From the NCBI RefSeq assembly GCF_021228295.1, contig NZ_JAJQPD010000008.1, positions 163,069 through 227,068 on the forward strand: a stretch of DNA of 64,000 bases. Direction: 5' to 3'. Shown piece by piece: positions 1-8,437 of this stretch (the stretch's first letter is position 1; every line of letters starts with the position of its first letter). The notes under the pieces are model-generated. The model ran no database searches, was not told the DNA's origin, and saw only the letters and a list, made by a program, of their open reading frames with translations. The DNA is from Agromyces humatus. Its GTDB lineage: Bacteria; Actinomycetota; Actinomycetes; Actinomycetales; Microbacteriaceae. A program made the translations under genes and the position numbers.

Positions 1-1
1 G

Positions 2-355
2 GTCGTGACGAGCCTCGAGCACGGGCTCGACGAGTTCTTCGAGATCGTCGACCAGATGGGCCTGCATCACGTGAGCTACGCGATCGGGTGGACGGCGTGG
101 CTCGACATCGCCCCCGACGGCGTCAACAAGGCCACCGCGCTCGAACGCGTGCGCGGCTGGCTCGACCTGCCCGCCGACCGGGTGATCGCCGTCGGCGACG
201 GTCGCAACGATCTCGAGATGTTCTCGTGGGCGGGTGCGGCAGGTCGCTCGGTCGCCATGGGCCAGGCCCCCGACGAGGTGCGTGCGGCCGCCGACGAGGT
301 CGCGGGGTCGATCGACGACGCCGGTCTCGCCGCCGTGCTCGACTCGCTGCCCTGA
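2..355 (+). CDS. HAD-family phosphatase, 3' part (5' end outside window)
   Basis: The reading frame is open from the first base, so the gene begins upstream of the window. The visible 117 residues are the C-terminal half of a Cof-type (HAD-IIB) hydrolase: NKATAL supplies the conserved Lys that substrate-specificity domain proteins use before motif IV, and GDGRNDLEMF is the metal-binding motif IV with the expected acidic residues. These enzymes dephosphorylate small phosphorylated metabolites in the cytoplasm; the substrate cannot be told. It precedes the LCP gene by 68 bp, which contains a TAGAAT box at 397-402, so the two are probably transcribed separately. Confidence 0.85.
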   Translation, partial: VVTSLEHGLDEFFEIVDQMGLHHVSYAIGWTAWLDIAPDGVNKATALERVRGWLDLPADRVIAVGDGRNDLEMFSWAGAAGRSVAMGQAPDEVRAAADEVAGSIDDAGLAAVLDSLP

Positions 356-423
356 ATCCCGCGTCCGAATCCCTGTCTTCGGCCGCGACACGCCGGTAGA
401 ATCGGGGCGTCGGAGGGGACGGC

Positions 424-1710
424 GTGAAGGGTGAGGCGCGCGCTGCCGGGGGTGAGGCCGTTGGTCCGCCGCGCCATGGACGCGTGCGCCGACGCTCGGG
501 CGTTGCGACATTCTTCAAGCTCGCGGCATCCGTCATCGCCGTGATCGCCGTGAGCGCTGCCGCGGTCGTCGCCTACGCCACCATCGATCTCGTGCGCACC
601 GTGCAGCAGAAACCGACCGTGACGCTCGCGAACGAGGAGATCCTCGAGGGTGTGCCCGACATCGGCGCGCTCGAGGGGGGCCTCAGCTTTCTGCTGGTCG
701 GCAGTGACAAGCGGCCCGCCGACGGCTCGTTCGGCGACCCCGAGATCGACTCGGCGGTGCTCAACGACGTCACGATGCTCGTGCACCTCGCGCAGGACCA
801 CTCGCATGCCGAGGTCGTCAGCTTTCCCCGCGACATGCTCGTGTCGGTGCCCGAGTGCCCAGACCCGGCCGACTCCACGAACACCCTGTCGGCGCTGTTC
901 GAGACGCCCCTGAACGGCGTGCTGCACCACGGCGGACTCGCGTGCGTCGCGCTCACGATCGAGCAGCTCACGGGCGTCAAGATCCCGGTCGGCGGGGTCG
1001 TCGAGTTCCAGGGCGTCGCCGCGCTCGCCGAGGCTGTCGGTGGCGTCGAGGTGTGCCTGGCCGATCCGGTCGACGACGACCTGTCGGGTCTGCACCTCGG
1101 CGCGGGCAAGCATGTCATCACGGGATACACGGCCCTCTCGTTCCTGCGTACTCGCCATGGCGTGGGCGACGGCAGCGACCTCGGCCGCATCGCGAGTCAG
1201 CAGACGTTCCTCGCCTCGCTCTCGCGCACCATGCAGTCGAGCGGCACGCTCGGGAACCCGGTGAAGCTGTACTCGATCGCGAAGGTCATCCTCTCGAACA
1301 TGCAGCTCTCGAATGCGCTGCAGAACCCGGTGACGCTCGTGTCGATCGCGCGCGCCCTGCAGGCGGTCGACCTCAGCCGCATCGCGTTCGTGCAGTACCC
1401 GACCGTGTACACGTCCGATCTCAGGTACGTCTACCCCTCGCCGTCCGCCGAGGCGGTGGACCTCGCGTTGCAGCAGGATCTGCCGATGGCCGTCAACCCC
1501 GATGCGACGACGGATGCCTCGTTCGGGACGATTCCCGATCCCACGCCGCCCGCTACCCAACCGGCGACGCCGCCCGCCACCGAACCCGGGGCGTCTGCCA
1601 TGCCCACGCCCACCCCGACGCCTACGCTCCCGCCCGCCACCCTGCTGCCCGATGACGTCACGGGGCTCACCGCCGACCAGGTGCGCTGCGCGACCGCGAA
1701 CCCGGGCTGA
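424..1710 (+). CDS. LytR-CpsA-Psr (LCP) family cell-wall protein
   Basis: 428 residues with a GTG start preceded by GGAGGGG at 412-418. A basic cytoplasmic leader is followed by one membrane segment (about residues 28-52) and an extracellular LCP domain; LLVGSDKR, NDVTMLV and SFPRDMLV are the conserved blocks that hold the pyrophosphate-binding Arg/Asp residues. LCP enzymes transfer lipid-linked wall polymers to peptidoglycan. The C-terminal 60 residues are Pro/Thr rich (TPTPTPT), a spacer-like tail. A TAGAAT box lies 22 nt before the start. It is paralogous to the next protein-coding gene. Confidence 0.9.
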   Translation: MKGEARAAGGEAVGPPRHGRVRRRSGVATFFKLAASVIAVIAVSAAAVVAYATIDLVRTVQQKPTVTLANEEILEGVPDIGALEGGLSFLLVGSDKRPADGSFGDPEIDSAVLNDVTMLVHLAQDHSHAEVVSFPRDMLVSVPECPDPADSTNTLSALFETPLNGVLHHGGLACVALTIEQLTGVKIPVGGVVEFQGVAALAEAVGGVEVCLADPVDDDLSGLHLGAGKHVITGYTALSFLRTRHGVGDGSDLGRIASQQTFLASLSRTMQSSGTLGNPVKLYSIAKVILSNMQLSNALQNPVTLVSIARALQAVDLSRIAFVQYPTVYTSDLRYVYPSPSAEAVDLALQQDLPMAVNPDATTDASFGTIPDPTPPATQPATPPATEPGASAMPTPTPTPTLPPATLLPDDVTGLTADQVRCATANPG

Positions 1711-1824
1711 GCGGGCGCTTCAGGGCTCTCTCAGGCGCGGCTGGAAGGCTGTTCGAGATGCGCGTCGGCTAGAATCGGGGCCTGTCCGCACGATTCCGCC
1801 CTCGGGTGGGTGACCCGCGGGCTT

Positions 1825-1909
1825 GGAGGGCTGTCCGAGCGGCCGATGGAGCTGGTCTTGAAAACCAGTGGGCAGCAATGCCTCGTGGGTTCGAATCCCA
1901 CGCCCTCCG
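1825..1909 (+). tRNA. tRNA-Ser(UGA)
   Basis: Class II tRNA of 85 nt. Acceptor strands GGAGGGC (1825-1831) and GCCCTCC (1902-1908) pair; the anticodon loop reads CTTGAAA with anticodon TGA; a long variable arm precedes the T arm GGGTTCGAATCCC. CCA is not encoded. A TAGAAT box at 1770-1775 is a probable -10 element. Confidence 0.95.
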
Positions 1910-1961
1910 CGCGAACAGACCACGACCGGCGACACGAGACCAGGCGACACGAGAGGAACAC

Positions 1962-3263
1962 GTGAGAGAAGCGGTGCGACCCACCACGCGTCGCGCGGCG
2001 AAGTCACCTTCGGTCGCGCGCCACGGACGCCTCGGCAGGCACTCCGCATGGAAGACCGCGGCGAAGGCCGTGGCATCCGTCGTCGCCGTTGCACTCGTCT
2101 CGGGCTCGGCGGTCGCCGCATACGCCGCGTTCGACCTGGCGAGCTCGCTGAAGCCCACGATCACGCTCGACAACGAGGCGGTGCTCGACGGCGTGCCCGA
2201 TGTCGGCGCCATCGAGGGCGGTGTCAACCTGCTCGTCATCGGCAGCGACAGCCGCGAGGGCCAGGGCGACGCGTTCGGCGACCCCGACGAAGAGACCGCC
2301 GTGCTCAACGACGTGACGATGCTCATGCACATCGCCGAAGACCACTCGCACGCCTCGGTCATCAGCTTCCCTCGCGACATGCTCGTGGACGTGCCCGCGT
2401 GCACCGACCCTGAAGATCCCGCCGGCGACCCGCTCTACGAGCAGTACGGCGTGAAGATGAACTCGGTGCTCGACTACGGCGGCATGCCGTGCGTCGTCAA
2501 GACCGTCGAGCAAATCACCGGCCTGACGATCCCGTTCGCCGGCACCGTGCAGTTCCTGGGCGTGGCGGGCCTCTCCGAGGCTGTCGGCGGTGTCGAGGTG
2601 TGCGTCGCCGAACCGATCGTCGACGAGCACACCGACCTCAACCTCTCGGCCGGCACCCACTCGCTCAGGGGCATGGACGCGCTGCAGTTCCTGCGCACTC
2701 GGCACGGCGTCGGCGACGGCAGCGACCTCGGGCGCATCTCGAACCAGCAGGTGTTCCTCTCATCGCTCACGCGCAAGCTGCAGAACGGCGGCACGCTCGG
2801 CGACCCGGTTGCGCTCTACTCGATCGCGAAGGCCGCGCTCAGCAACATGCAGCTCTCGTCTTCGCTCGTCGATGCCACCCGCATGGTCTCGATCGCGAAG
2901 GCCCTGAAAGACACCGACCTCTCGAAGATCGCGTTCATCCAGTACCCGACGGGGTACACCGATGACGGCGGTGCCGTGGTGCCGAGCGAATCGGCGTTGC
3001 TCATCAACACCGCGCTGCAGGAAGACCTGCCCGTGATCTTCGACCCCGCGGCCGGCGAGGCGTCGTTCGCCTCGGCGGCCGACCCGAACGCGCCGGTCGA
3101 AGAGGCGCCGGTCGAAGAGGCGCCGGTCGAAGAGGCACCGGTCGAAGAGGCACCGGCGACCGATAGCCCAGCTGCGCCCGCGCCGACCGCCGAGGCACTG
3201 CCGAGCGATGTCACGGGCCAGACTGCGGCCGAGACCCGCTGCTCGGTGGCGAACGACGGCTGA
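1962..3263 (+). CDS. LCP family cell-wall protein, second paralogue
   Basis: 433 residues, GTG start chosen because GAGAGGA lies 5 nt upstream at 1951-1957; a longer reading frame would run through the tRNA gene. Same plan as the protein at 424: basic leader, one membrane helix near residues 25-45, LCP domain with LLVIGSDSR, NDVTMLM and SFPRDMLV. The two share most of the LCP core, including FLRTRHGVGDGSDLGRI. The C terminus carries a tandem EEAPV repeat. The gene follows tRNA-Ser(UGA) by 52 bp and is followed 78 bp on by a second tRNA-Ser. Role inferred from family: attachment of anionic glycopolymer to the wall. Confidence 0.9.
   Translation: MREAVRPTTRRAAKSPSVARHGRLGRHSAWKTAAKAVASVVAVALVSGSAVAAYAAFDLASSLKPTITLDNEAVLDGVPDVGAIEGGVNLLVIGSDSREGQGDAFGDPDEETAVLNDVTMLMHIAEDHSHASVISFPRDMLVDVPACTDPEDPAGDPLYEQYGVKMNSVLDYGGMPCVVKTVEQITGLTIPFAGTVQFLGVAGLSEAVGGVEVCVAEPIVDEHTDLNLSAGTHSLRGMDALQFLRTRHGVGDGSDLGRISNQQVFLSSLTRKLQNGGTLGDPVALYSIAKAALSNMQLSSSLVDATRMVSIAKALKDTDLSKIAFIQYPTGYTDDGGAVVPSESALLINTALQEDLPVIFDPAAGEASFASAADPNAPVEEAPVEEAPVEEAPVEEAPATDSPAAPAPTAEALPSDVTGQTAAETRCSVANDG
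3090..3149 (+). repeat. 15-bp coding tandem repeat (EEAPV x4)
   Basis: Four consecutive near-identical 15-bp units, the first being GCGCCGGTCGAAGAG, encode repeated EEAPV in the tail of the second LCP protein. Slippage would change the copy number in frame. Confidence 0.9.
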
Positions 3264-3341
3264 GCGCCCGAATCGGCACGAATCGTCAGTTCGGGCACCC
3301 TCGGGTTATGATTGCTCGCGTGTGCGCGCAAGCGTTCACGA

Positions 3342-3430
3342 GGAGACGTCGCATAGTCCGGCCGAGTGCACCACCCTGCTAAGGTGGAGTCCCCGTAAGG
3401 GGACCAGGGGTTCAAATCCCCTCGTCTCCG
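3342..3430 (+). tRNA. tRNA-Ser(GCU)
   Basis: Class II tRNA of 89 nt. Acceptor strands GGAGACG and CGTCTCC pair, anticodon loop CTGCTAA gives anticodon GCT, and a long variable arm (AGTCCCCGTAAGGGGACC) is present. A TATGAT box at 3307-3312 is a likely -10. Confidence 0.95.
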
Positions 3431-3457
3431 CTCTCTGATACCTCAGGCAAGAAGCAG

Positions 3458-3482
3458 TGGCCCTCGCATTCCGCGGGGGCCA
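3458..3482 (+). terminator. hairpin after tRNA-Ser(GCU)
   Basis: TGGCCCTCGC and GCGGGGGCCA pair with one G-T wobble around a 5-nt loop and are followed by TTCTCGTC. The position 27 nt after the tRNA fits a transcription terminator. Confidence 0.6.
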
Positions 3483-3604
3483 TTCTCGTCGTTCGGCGTG
3501 CGACCCCTCGTGGGATTTCGGCGCGCCATCGGGACTTCCCGAGTATTCATCAGAACACGGTGCATGCTTGCGTCAACCTCTTCGGCTCGCAGAGTGGGAC
3601 CCCG

Positions 3605-4369
3605 ATGGCGGACATCACCCGACGCACGGTACTCCTTGCTGTGGCAGCGGCTTCAGCGGCTTCGTTGACGGGCTGCGAGCAACCGGACGTCGTGCAGGCG
3701 GCCCCCGCGACGTCGCCGCCGATGCCTGCGCGCGTGCCGGTTCCTCCGGGCACGCTGACGGAACTCCCGCCGGCGTCGGGCAGCGTGATGGCGTGGACCG
3801 TCGACGACGGAACCAGCTCAGAGGTCGTCGGCGCGTACTCCACGTTCGCGGCCGCGACCGGGACGCGGCTGACGATGTTCGTCAACGGGATCTACTCGAG
3901 CTGGGATGAGAACGCCGAAGCGCTGCGACCGCTCGTGGCATCGGGCCAGGTCCAACTCGCGAACCACACCTGGTCGCATCCGGATCTCACGACCCTTGAC
4001 GACGCGTCGATCCAGGCCGAGCTGCAGCGCAATCACGACTACCTCGCCGAGAGGTACGGCGTGGATGCGCGACCGTACTTCCGTCCGCCGTACGGAGCGC
4101 ACGACGACCGCGTCGATGCCGCGGCTGCGGCGATCGGATACACGACGCCGACGCTCTGGTACGGGTCGCTGGCAGACTCCGGGGAGCTGCCCGATCAGCA
4201 GATCGTCGACCTGGCGAACGAGTGGTTCGCCTCGGGACGGATCATCATCGGGCATCTGAATCACCTTCCGGTCACACGGGTCTTCGATCAGCTCATCGAC
4301 ATCCTCGAGACGAGGGCATTGACGACGGTCACCCTGAACGATGTCTTCATCAGCGCCGCCCACCCATGA
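3605..4369 (+). CDS. polysaccharide deacetylase (NodB fold) lipoprotein
   Basis: 254 residues from the ATG at 3605; an earlier in-frame ATG at 3560 would put 15 residues before a clear export signal, so the later start is preferred. The N terminus TRRTVLLAVAAASAASLTGC is a Tat-like signal with a lipobox, predicting lipidation at Cys24. The NodB domain shows TVDDGT (Asp67, Asp68; usually TFDDGP), HTWSH (His121, His125, metal ligands) and RPPYGAHD. Enzymes of this fold remove N- or O-acetyl groups from wall or extracellular glycans using a divalent metal. No operon partner is apparent. Confidence 0.88.
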   Translation: MADITRRTVLLAVAAASAASLTGCEQPDVVQAAPATSPPMPARVPVPPGTLTELPPASGSVMAWTVDDGTSSEVVGAYSTFAAATGTRLTMFVNGIYSSWDENAEALRPLVASGQVQLANHTWSHPDLTTLDDASIQAELQRNHDYLAERYGVDARPYFRPPYGAHDDRVDAAAAAIGYTTPTLWYGSLADSGELPDQQIVDLANEWFASGRIIIGHLNHLPVTRVFDQLIDILETRALTTVTLNDVFISAAHP

Positions 4370-4420
4370 TCGATCGGCACGTCACCCGCACCGCGTGCCG
4401 CGAGGATGCGGCGGCGTGAG

Positions 4421-4855
4421 TCAGACCTCGTTTCCGTGCCGCAGCTTCACCGGCCGCAGCCGGATCCACACCAGGCTGATGAGGCCGTGCGTGAAGTCGA
4501 TGGTCATGGCCGCGATCGTCTCGTCGCCACGGTTGAGCATGAGCCCGGCCTGGGCGTTGACCGGGCGCTCGTCGATGACGAGGCCCGGTTTCTCCGCCAT
4601 GCCATGCAGGAGCAGCGTGATCGCGTCGCGCACACCGCGCACCACCCTGATCGTCGGATGATCCTGATCGCCGTCGTCGACGACCACGGCGACACCCGGG
4701 TCCAACAGCGACCCGAGCCGCGTGGCGTCGCCGCTCTCCGCGGCCGTGCGAAACTCGTGCACCCGCTTGTGGTGCGGCGGGCGCACGAGCCGTCCCCAGC
4801 GTGATGAGGCGGCCGGCTTCCCCGGCCCGGTTCTCTGTTTCCGTCTCCCTGACAT
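4421..4855 (-). CDS. SnoaL-like (NTF2 fold) protein
   Basis: 144 residues; ATG start with GGGGTG a few bases upstream. From about residue 28 the sequence looks like a SnoaL/NTF2-like domain (RVHEFRTAAESGD...VVVDDGD...VRGVRDAITLL). Its end, WIRLRPVKLRH, resembles the NPDKL-type tail of the C-terminal domain of ECF41 sigma factors, but no sigma domains 2 or 4 are present. It could be an orphan relative of that regulatory domain. Function unknown; it converges on the deacetylase gene. Confidence 0.65.
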   Translation of the reverse strand: MSGRRKQRTGPGKPAASSRWGRLVRPPHHKRVHEFRTAAESGDATRLGSLLDPGVAVVVDDGDQDHPTIRVVRGVRDAITLLLHGMAEKPGLVIDERPVNAQAGLMLNRGDETIAAMTIDFTHGLISLVWIRLRPVKLRHGNEV

Positions 4856-5067
4856 CGTTCACCCCAGTCCGCTTCCGGTGATCTTCCGACCACGGGTTCT
4901 CACAATGAAGACCCCGTTGCGGGCGATTCTGTGACATCGAGCGTGCGGGATGCACCGCGTGCGGGCGGCTGTGGGACGGCGCGCCGAGAGTGGCGACGGG
5001 TGATGTCGATGTCGCCGGGTGTTGGTAGTTTGGTGCGCATTCTCCACCACCACTGAAGGCGGCCCTG

Positions 5068-7449
5068 ATGCGTCGATCGTTCCCCGGTTCCGTGCTCGCA
5101 ACGGTCGCCACCGCAACACTGTTGGCGACCGCTGCCGCACCGCCGGTCGCCTTCGCGGCGCCGAATCACGTCGTGAACGGGGCGCCGCATGCGGCGGCGA
5201 TCTCGACGCCTCCCGGCGCAGGCGATGCGCCCGTCATGGGCGAGTACCCCGCCTCCGAGTACCGTGCCGAGGCGGTCTCGCTCGAGGTCGGGCTCGTCGA
5301 TGCGATCGAGACCGATCTCGGGCTGTCGGCCGCCGAATACCTGGCCGCCGCCGACGCCGCGGTCGACGCGGCCGACGTGCTTGAGCACCTCGAGCAGCAG
5401 CACGTCGACACGACCGATGCGGTGCTCGACGGCACGACGCTCACGGTGCTCGTCGACTCGACCGAGAGCGCCGAGGCCGTCGCTGCGGTCGGTGCGACGC
5501 CGGTGTTCGAGCCGACTGCCGAGATGCTCGCCGACTACTCCGGCGTGGCCTTCGAGGCGGCTGCCGACCTGCTCGGCGGTACCGGGTGGGCGATCGACGC
5601 CGCCGACCTCAACGGGAACGGAACGCCCGACGACGGCTACGTGGTCTGTTCCGTCGCATTCAACGGCAGGCTGAAGGCGGGCGGCGCGCATCAGGTCAGC
5701 ACCGCAGGTCACTGCCTCGATGGCACGGCCTTCCCCGGCGCATCCGCGAGTGCGCTCGACCAATCGAGGCCCAACCAGTTCCAGGGCCCGGGAGCCACCC
5801 TCGGCACCCCGATCGCCTCGTCGGTGCGATTCGGCGCCGCGGTCGATTCCGCCCGCATCGCCGTCGACCCGGCCTGGACACCCAGGCCATCCGTCTCCAT
5901 CTGGGGCGGTGGCTCAGGCTCTCCCTCTGCGGGCACGCCGGTCGCGGTCCGCGGCGCGACGGCAGTGGTCGTCGGCGCCAGGCTCTGCAAGTCCGGGCGC
6001 ACGACCGGCTGGACCTGCGGCACCGTGCGTGCCGTTGACGAGGCGGCCTTCGTCAGCGAGCGCCTCGTCAACGCGATCATCGCCGACACGTGCGTGCTCG
6101 GCGGCGACAGCGGCGGGGCCGCGCTCATCGGCGACTACGCGGCCGGCATCACTTCTGGTTCGACCGCGGGCGATGTCTGCATCCGCGGCGACCTCAGTGC
6201 CTTCTTCTCGGTGCTCTCGCCCGCAGGGCCCGACCTGCTCGACTTCAACAGCGACTGGGAGCTCTCGGTAGCGGTGTCGAAGCCGCAGATCACCTCGATC
6301 CTCGGCGGACGTTCCTACCCTGATGTGCCCGTGCGAGGCACTGTGCCCAACGCGCCCGCGGGCACCCGCGTGTCGCTGTACCTCGACGGCGCGACCGCCC
6401 CCACGTCGACGTTCACGCTCACGAGCCGCGGCGGAACGTTCAGCCTCCCGTTCGGCGGGGCCTCGCTCGGGTCGCACGCATGGCGTGTCGTCGCCTCGCA
6501 GGGGCTGCACTCGTCCGCGACGGCGAGCGGAACGGTCGCGCTGGTCGCACGGCCCGCGACCGACCGCCTGTTCGGGCCGACCCGGTACGAGACCGCGATC
6601 GCGACCTCGGTGAAGGCATTCCCCTCTCCCGCCGCCGTGCCCGTCGTCTACCTCGCCTCGGGCGAGGGCTTCGCCGACGCTCTCAGTGCGGCCCCCGCGG
6701 CGGCGAAGGGCGGTGGCCCGCTGCTGCTGACGCCCCGCTCCGGGCCGACGGCCGCGATCCTCGCCGAGATGCGTCGTCTGAACCCCGCGAAGATCGTGAT
6801 CGTGGGAGGCACAGGTGCCGTCGCGTCATCCGCCGACGCAACGCTGCGCGCCATCGCGCCGGTGCAGCGCATCGGCGGAACCGACCGCTACGACACGAGC
6901 CGCAAGCTGGTCAACGCGGCGTTCCCCGCGCCGACCCAGGCGGTCTACGTCGCCTCGGGTGCCAACTATCCCGACGCCCTCGCGGCGGGCGCCGCTGCCG
7001 GGTCGATCGACTCGCCGGTCGTGCTCACTCGTGGAGCCGCGCTCGATGAGGTGACGCGGCAGCTGGTGCAGCGCCTCGCCCCGCAGCGCATCCGCGTCGC
7101 CGGCGGGGCGGCCATCGTGTCGAACACCGTGCTCGCGCAGCTCACGCCCATCGCCGCGGACACGAAGCGCGTCTCCGGTGCCGACCGCTACACGACGGCC
7201 GCTGCGATCAACACCGACGCATTCGGCAGCGCGACGCGCGCATTCGTGGCGAGCGGGCTCAACTTCCCCGACGCGCTCGCCGGCGCGGCCTACGCCGGCA
7301 GCTTGGCGGCGCCGCTCTACCTGAGCGCGCCGAAGTGCCTCCCCGCTGCCGCTGCGACCGACCTGCTGCGCCTCGGCGTCGGGCAGGTCACGTTCTTCGG
7401 CTCGGCGGCGGTGCTGTCGAGCAACGTCTCGGCACTGCGTCCCTGCTGA
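5068..7449 (+). CDS. secreted S1-family serine protease with three CWB2 wall-binding repeats
   Basis: 793 residues. Residues 1-31 are a Sec signal ending AFA. Residues about 40-160 look like a propeptide. The chymotrypsin-like domain (about 175-400) has the complete triad: His215 in STAGHC, Asp260 in AAVDSARIAV, Ser348 in GGDSGG, with paired cysteines around the His (C194/C216). A short beta-rich linker follows, then three repeats from about residue 500 of the CWB2 type (RLFGPTRYETAIA, RIGGTDRYDTS, RVSGADRYTTAAAI, each with an FPDAL-like block), which bind cell-wall polymers non-covalently. The protein should be a wall-attached extracellular protease. It ends 15 bp before the convergent ku gene. 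Confidence 0.92.
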   Translation: MRRSFPGSVLATVATATLLATAAAPPVAFAAPNHVVNGAPHAAAISTPPGAGDAPVMGEYPASEYRAEAVSLEVGLVDAIETDLGLSAAEYLAAADAAVDAADVLEHLEQQHVDTTDAVLDGTTLTVLVDSTESAEAVAAVGATPVFEPTAEMLADYSGVAFEAAADLLGGTGWAIDAADLNGNGTPDDGYVVCSVAFNGRLKAGGAHQVSTAGHCLDGTAFPGASASALDQSRPNQFQGPGATLGTPIASSVRFGAAVDSARIAVDPAWTPRPSVSIWGGGSGSPSAGTPVAVRGATAVVVGARLCKSGRTTGWTCGTVRAVDEAAFVSERLVNAIIADTCVLGGDSGGAALIGDYAAGITSGSTAGDVCIRGDLSAFFSVLSPAGPDLLDFNSDWELSVAVSKPQITSILGGRSYPDVPVRGTVPNAPAGTRVSLYLDGATAPTSTFTLTSRGGTFSLPFGGASLGSHAWRVVASQGLHSSATASGTVALVARPATDRLFGPTRYETAIATSVKAFPSPAAVPVVYLASGEGFADALSAAPAAAKGGGPLLLTPRSGPTAAILAEMRRLNPAKIVIVGGTGAVASSADATLRAIAPVQRIGGTDRYDTSRKLVNAAFPAPTQAVYVASGANYPDALAAGAAAGSIDSPVVLTRGAALDEVTRQLVQRLAPQRIRVAGGAAIVSNTVLAQLTPIAADTKRVSGADRYTTAAAINTDAFGSATRAFVASGLNFPDALAGAAYAGSLAAPLYLSAPKCLPAAAATDLLRLGVGQVTFFGSAAVLSSNVSALRPC

Positions 7450-7464
7450 CCCGGCCGTCGTGCG

Positions 7465-8379
7465 TTACGACGCCGCCTTCTTCTTCGCAGCTGCCTTCTT
7501 CGCGGCCGGCTTCTTCTCGCCCGCAGCGCCCTTCTTCGCTGTGTCGGTCGCCTTCGACGAGCCCGAACCCGAACCCGAGCCCTTGCCACCGCTCTCGCGC
7601 TTCGACGCGATCGATTGGCGCAGCGCCTCCATGAGGTCGATGACCTCGCCGCCCTTCTCCTGCTCGGGCTGCTCGCCGAACGTCGCAGCGGTGTCGATGG
7701 CGTCGCCCTGCTCGAGCTTCGCCGCGATGAGGGTGCGCAGCTCCTGCTGGTACTCGTCGACGTACTGCTCGGGTTCGAAGTCGTTGACGAGGCTGTCGAC
7801 GAGCTGCTTCGAGAGGTCGAGCTCCTTCGGCGAGATCTTCACCGCCTCGTCGAGCGAGGCGAAGTCGGCGGCGCGCACCTCGTCGCTCCACAGCAGGGTC
7901 TGCACGACGAGCACGTCGCCGCGCACGCGCAGCGCCGCGAGGCGGCTCTTCTGGCGCAGCGACATGCGCACGATCGCGGTGCGATCGGTCGACTCGAGGG
8001 TCTCGCGCAGCAGCACGTACGCCTTCGACGACGCCGAATCGGGTTCGAGGAAGTAGCTGCGGTCGAGCATGATCGGGTCGATCTGCGCGCTCGGCACGAA
8101 CTCGACGACATCGATCTCACGGCTGCGCTCGGCCGGGAGCGCCTTGAGGTCGGCATCGGTGATGACGACGGTGCGCTCGCCGTCGTCGTAGGCCTTGTCG
8201 ATGTCTTGGTACGGCACGACTTCGCCGTCGATCTCGCAGACGCGTTGGTACCTGATGCGCCCGCCGTCGGCGGCGTGCACCTGGTGCAGTGACACGTCGT
8301 GGTCTTCGGTGGCGCTGTAGAGCTTGACGGGCACATTGACCAGGCCGAATGTGACCGCCCCTTTCCAGACGGCTCGCAT
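7465..8379 (-). CDS. ku: Ku-like DNA end-binding protein
   Basis: 304 residues from the ATG at 8379, chosen because MRAVWKGAVTFGLVNVPVKLY is the standard Ku start; the frame extends 20 codons further upstream without support. The Ku core runs to about residue 250 (ATFGEQPEQEKGGEVIDLMEAL near its end). The C terminus is Gly/Ser then Lys/Ala rich (KKPAAKKAAAKKK), as in other actinobacterial Ku proteins, where it binds DNA. Ku homodimers load on double-strand ends and recruit LigD for non-homologous end joining. The gene is divergent from ligD, 58 bp apart, so the pair can share one promoter region. Confidence 0.96.
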   Translation of the reverse strand: MRAVWKGAVTFGLVNVPVKLYSATEDHDVSLHQVHAADGGRIRYQRVCEIDGEVVPYQDIDKAYDDGERTVVITDADLKALPAERSREIDVVEFVPSAQIDPIMLDRSYFLEPDSASSKAYVLLRETLESTDRTAIVRMSLRQKSRLAALRVRGDVLVVQTLLWSDEVRAADFASLDEAVKISPKELDLSKQLVDSLVNDFEPEQYVDEYQQELRTLIAAKLEQGDAIDTAATFGEQPEQEKGGEVIDLMEALRQSIASKRESGGKGSGSGSGSSKATDTAKKGAAGEKKPAAKKAAAKKKAAS

Positions 8380-8437
8380 GCCTACCAGTACACACCCCAG
8401 ACACCCGCGAGGCATAGCCCGATGCCAAGATGGGGGC

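Noticed and set aside
76..1560. 494-aa minus-strand frame
   Set aside because: Entirely antisense to the HAD and first LCP genes; Arg/Asp/Glu-rich composition of a codon shadow.
1729..1742. Fourth response-regulator site (CTCTCTCAGG near the first LCP stop)
   Set aside because: The left half-site does not match TGAGA and the position is downstream of a gene.
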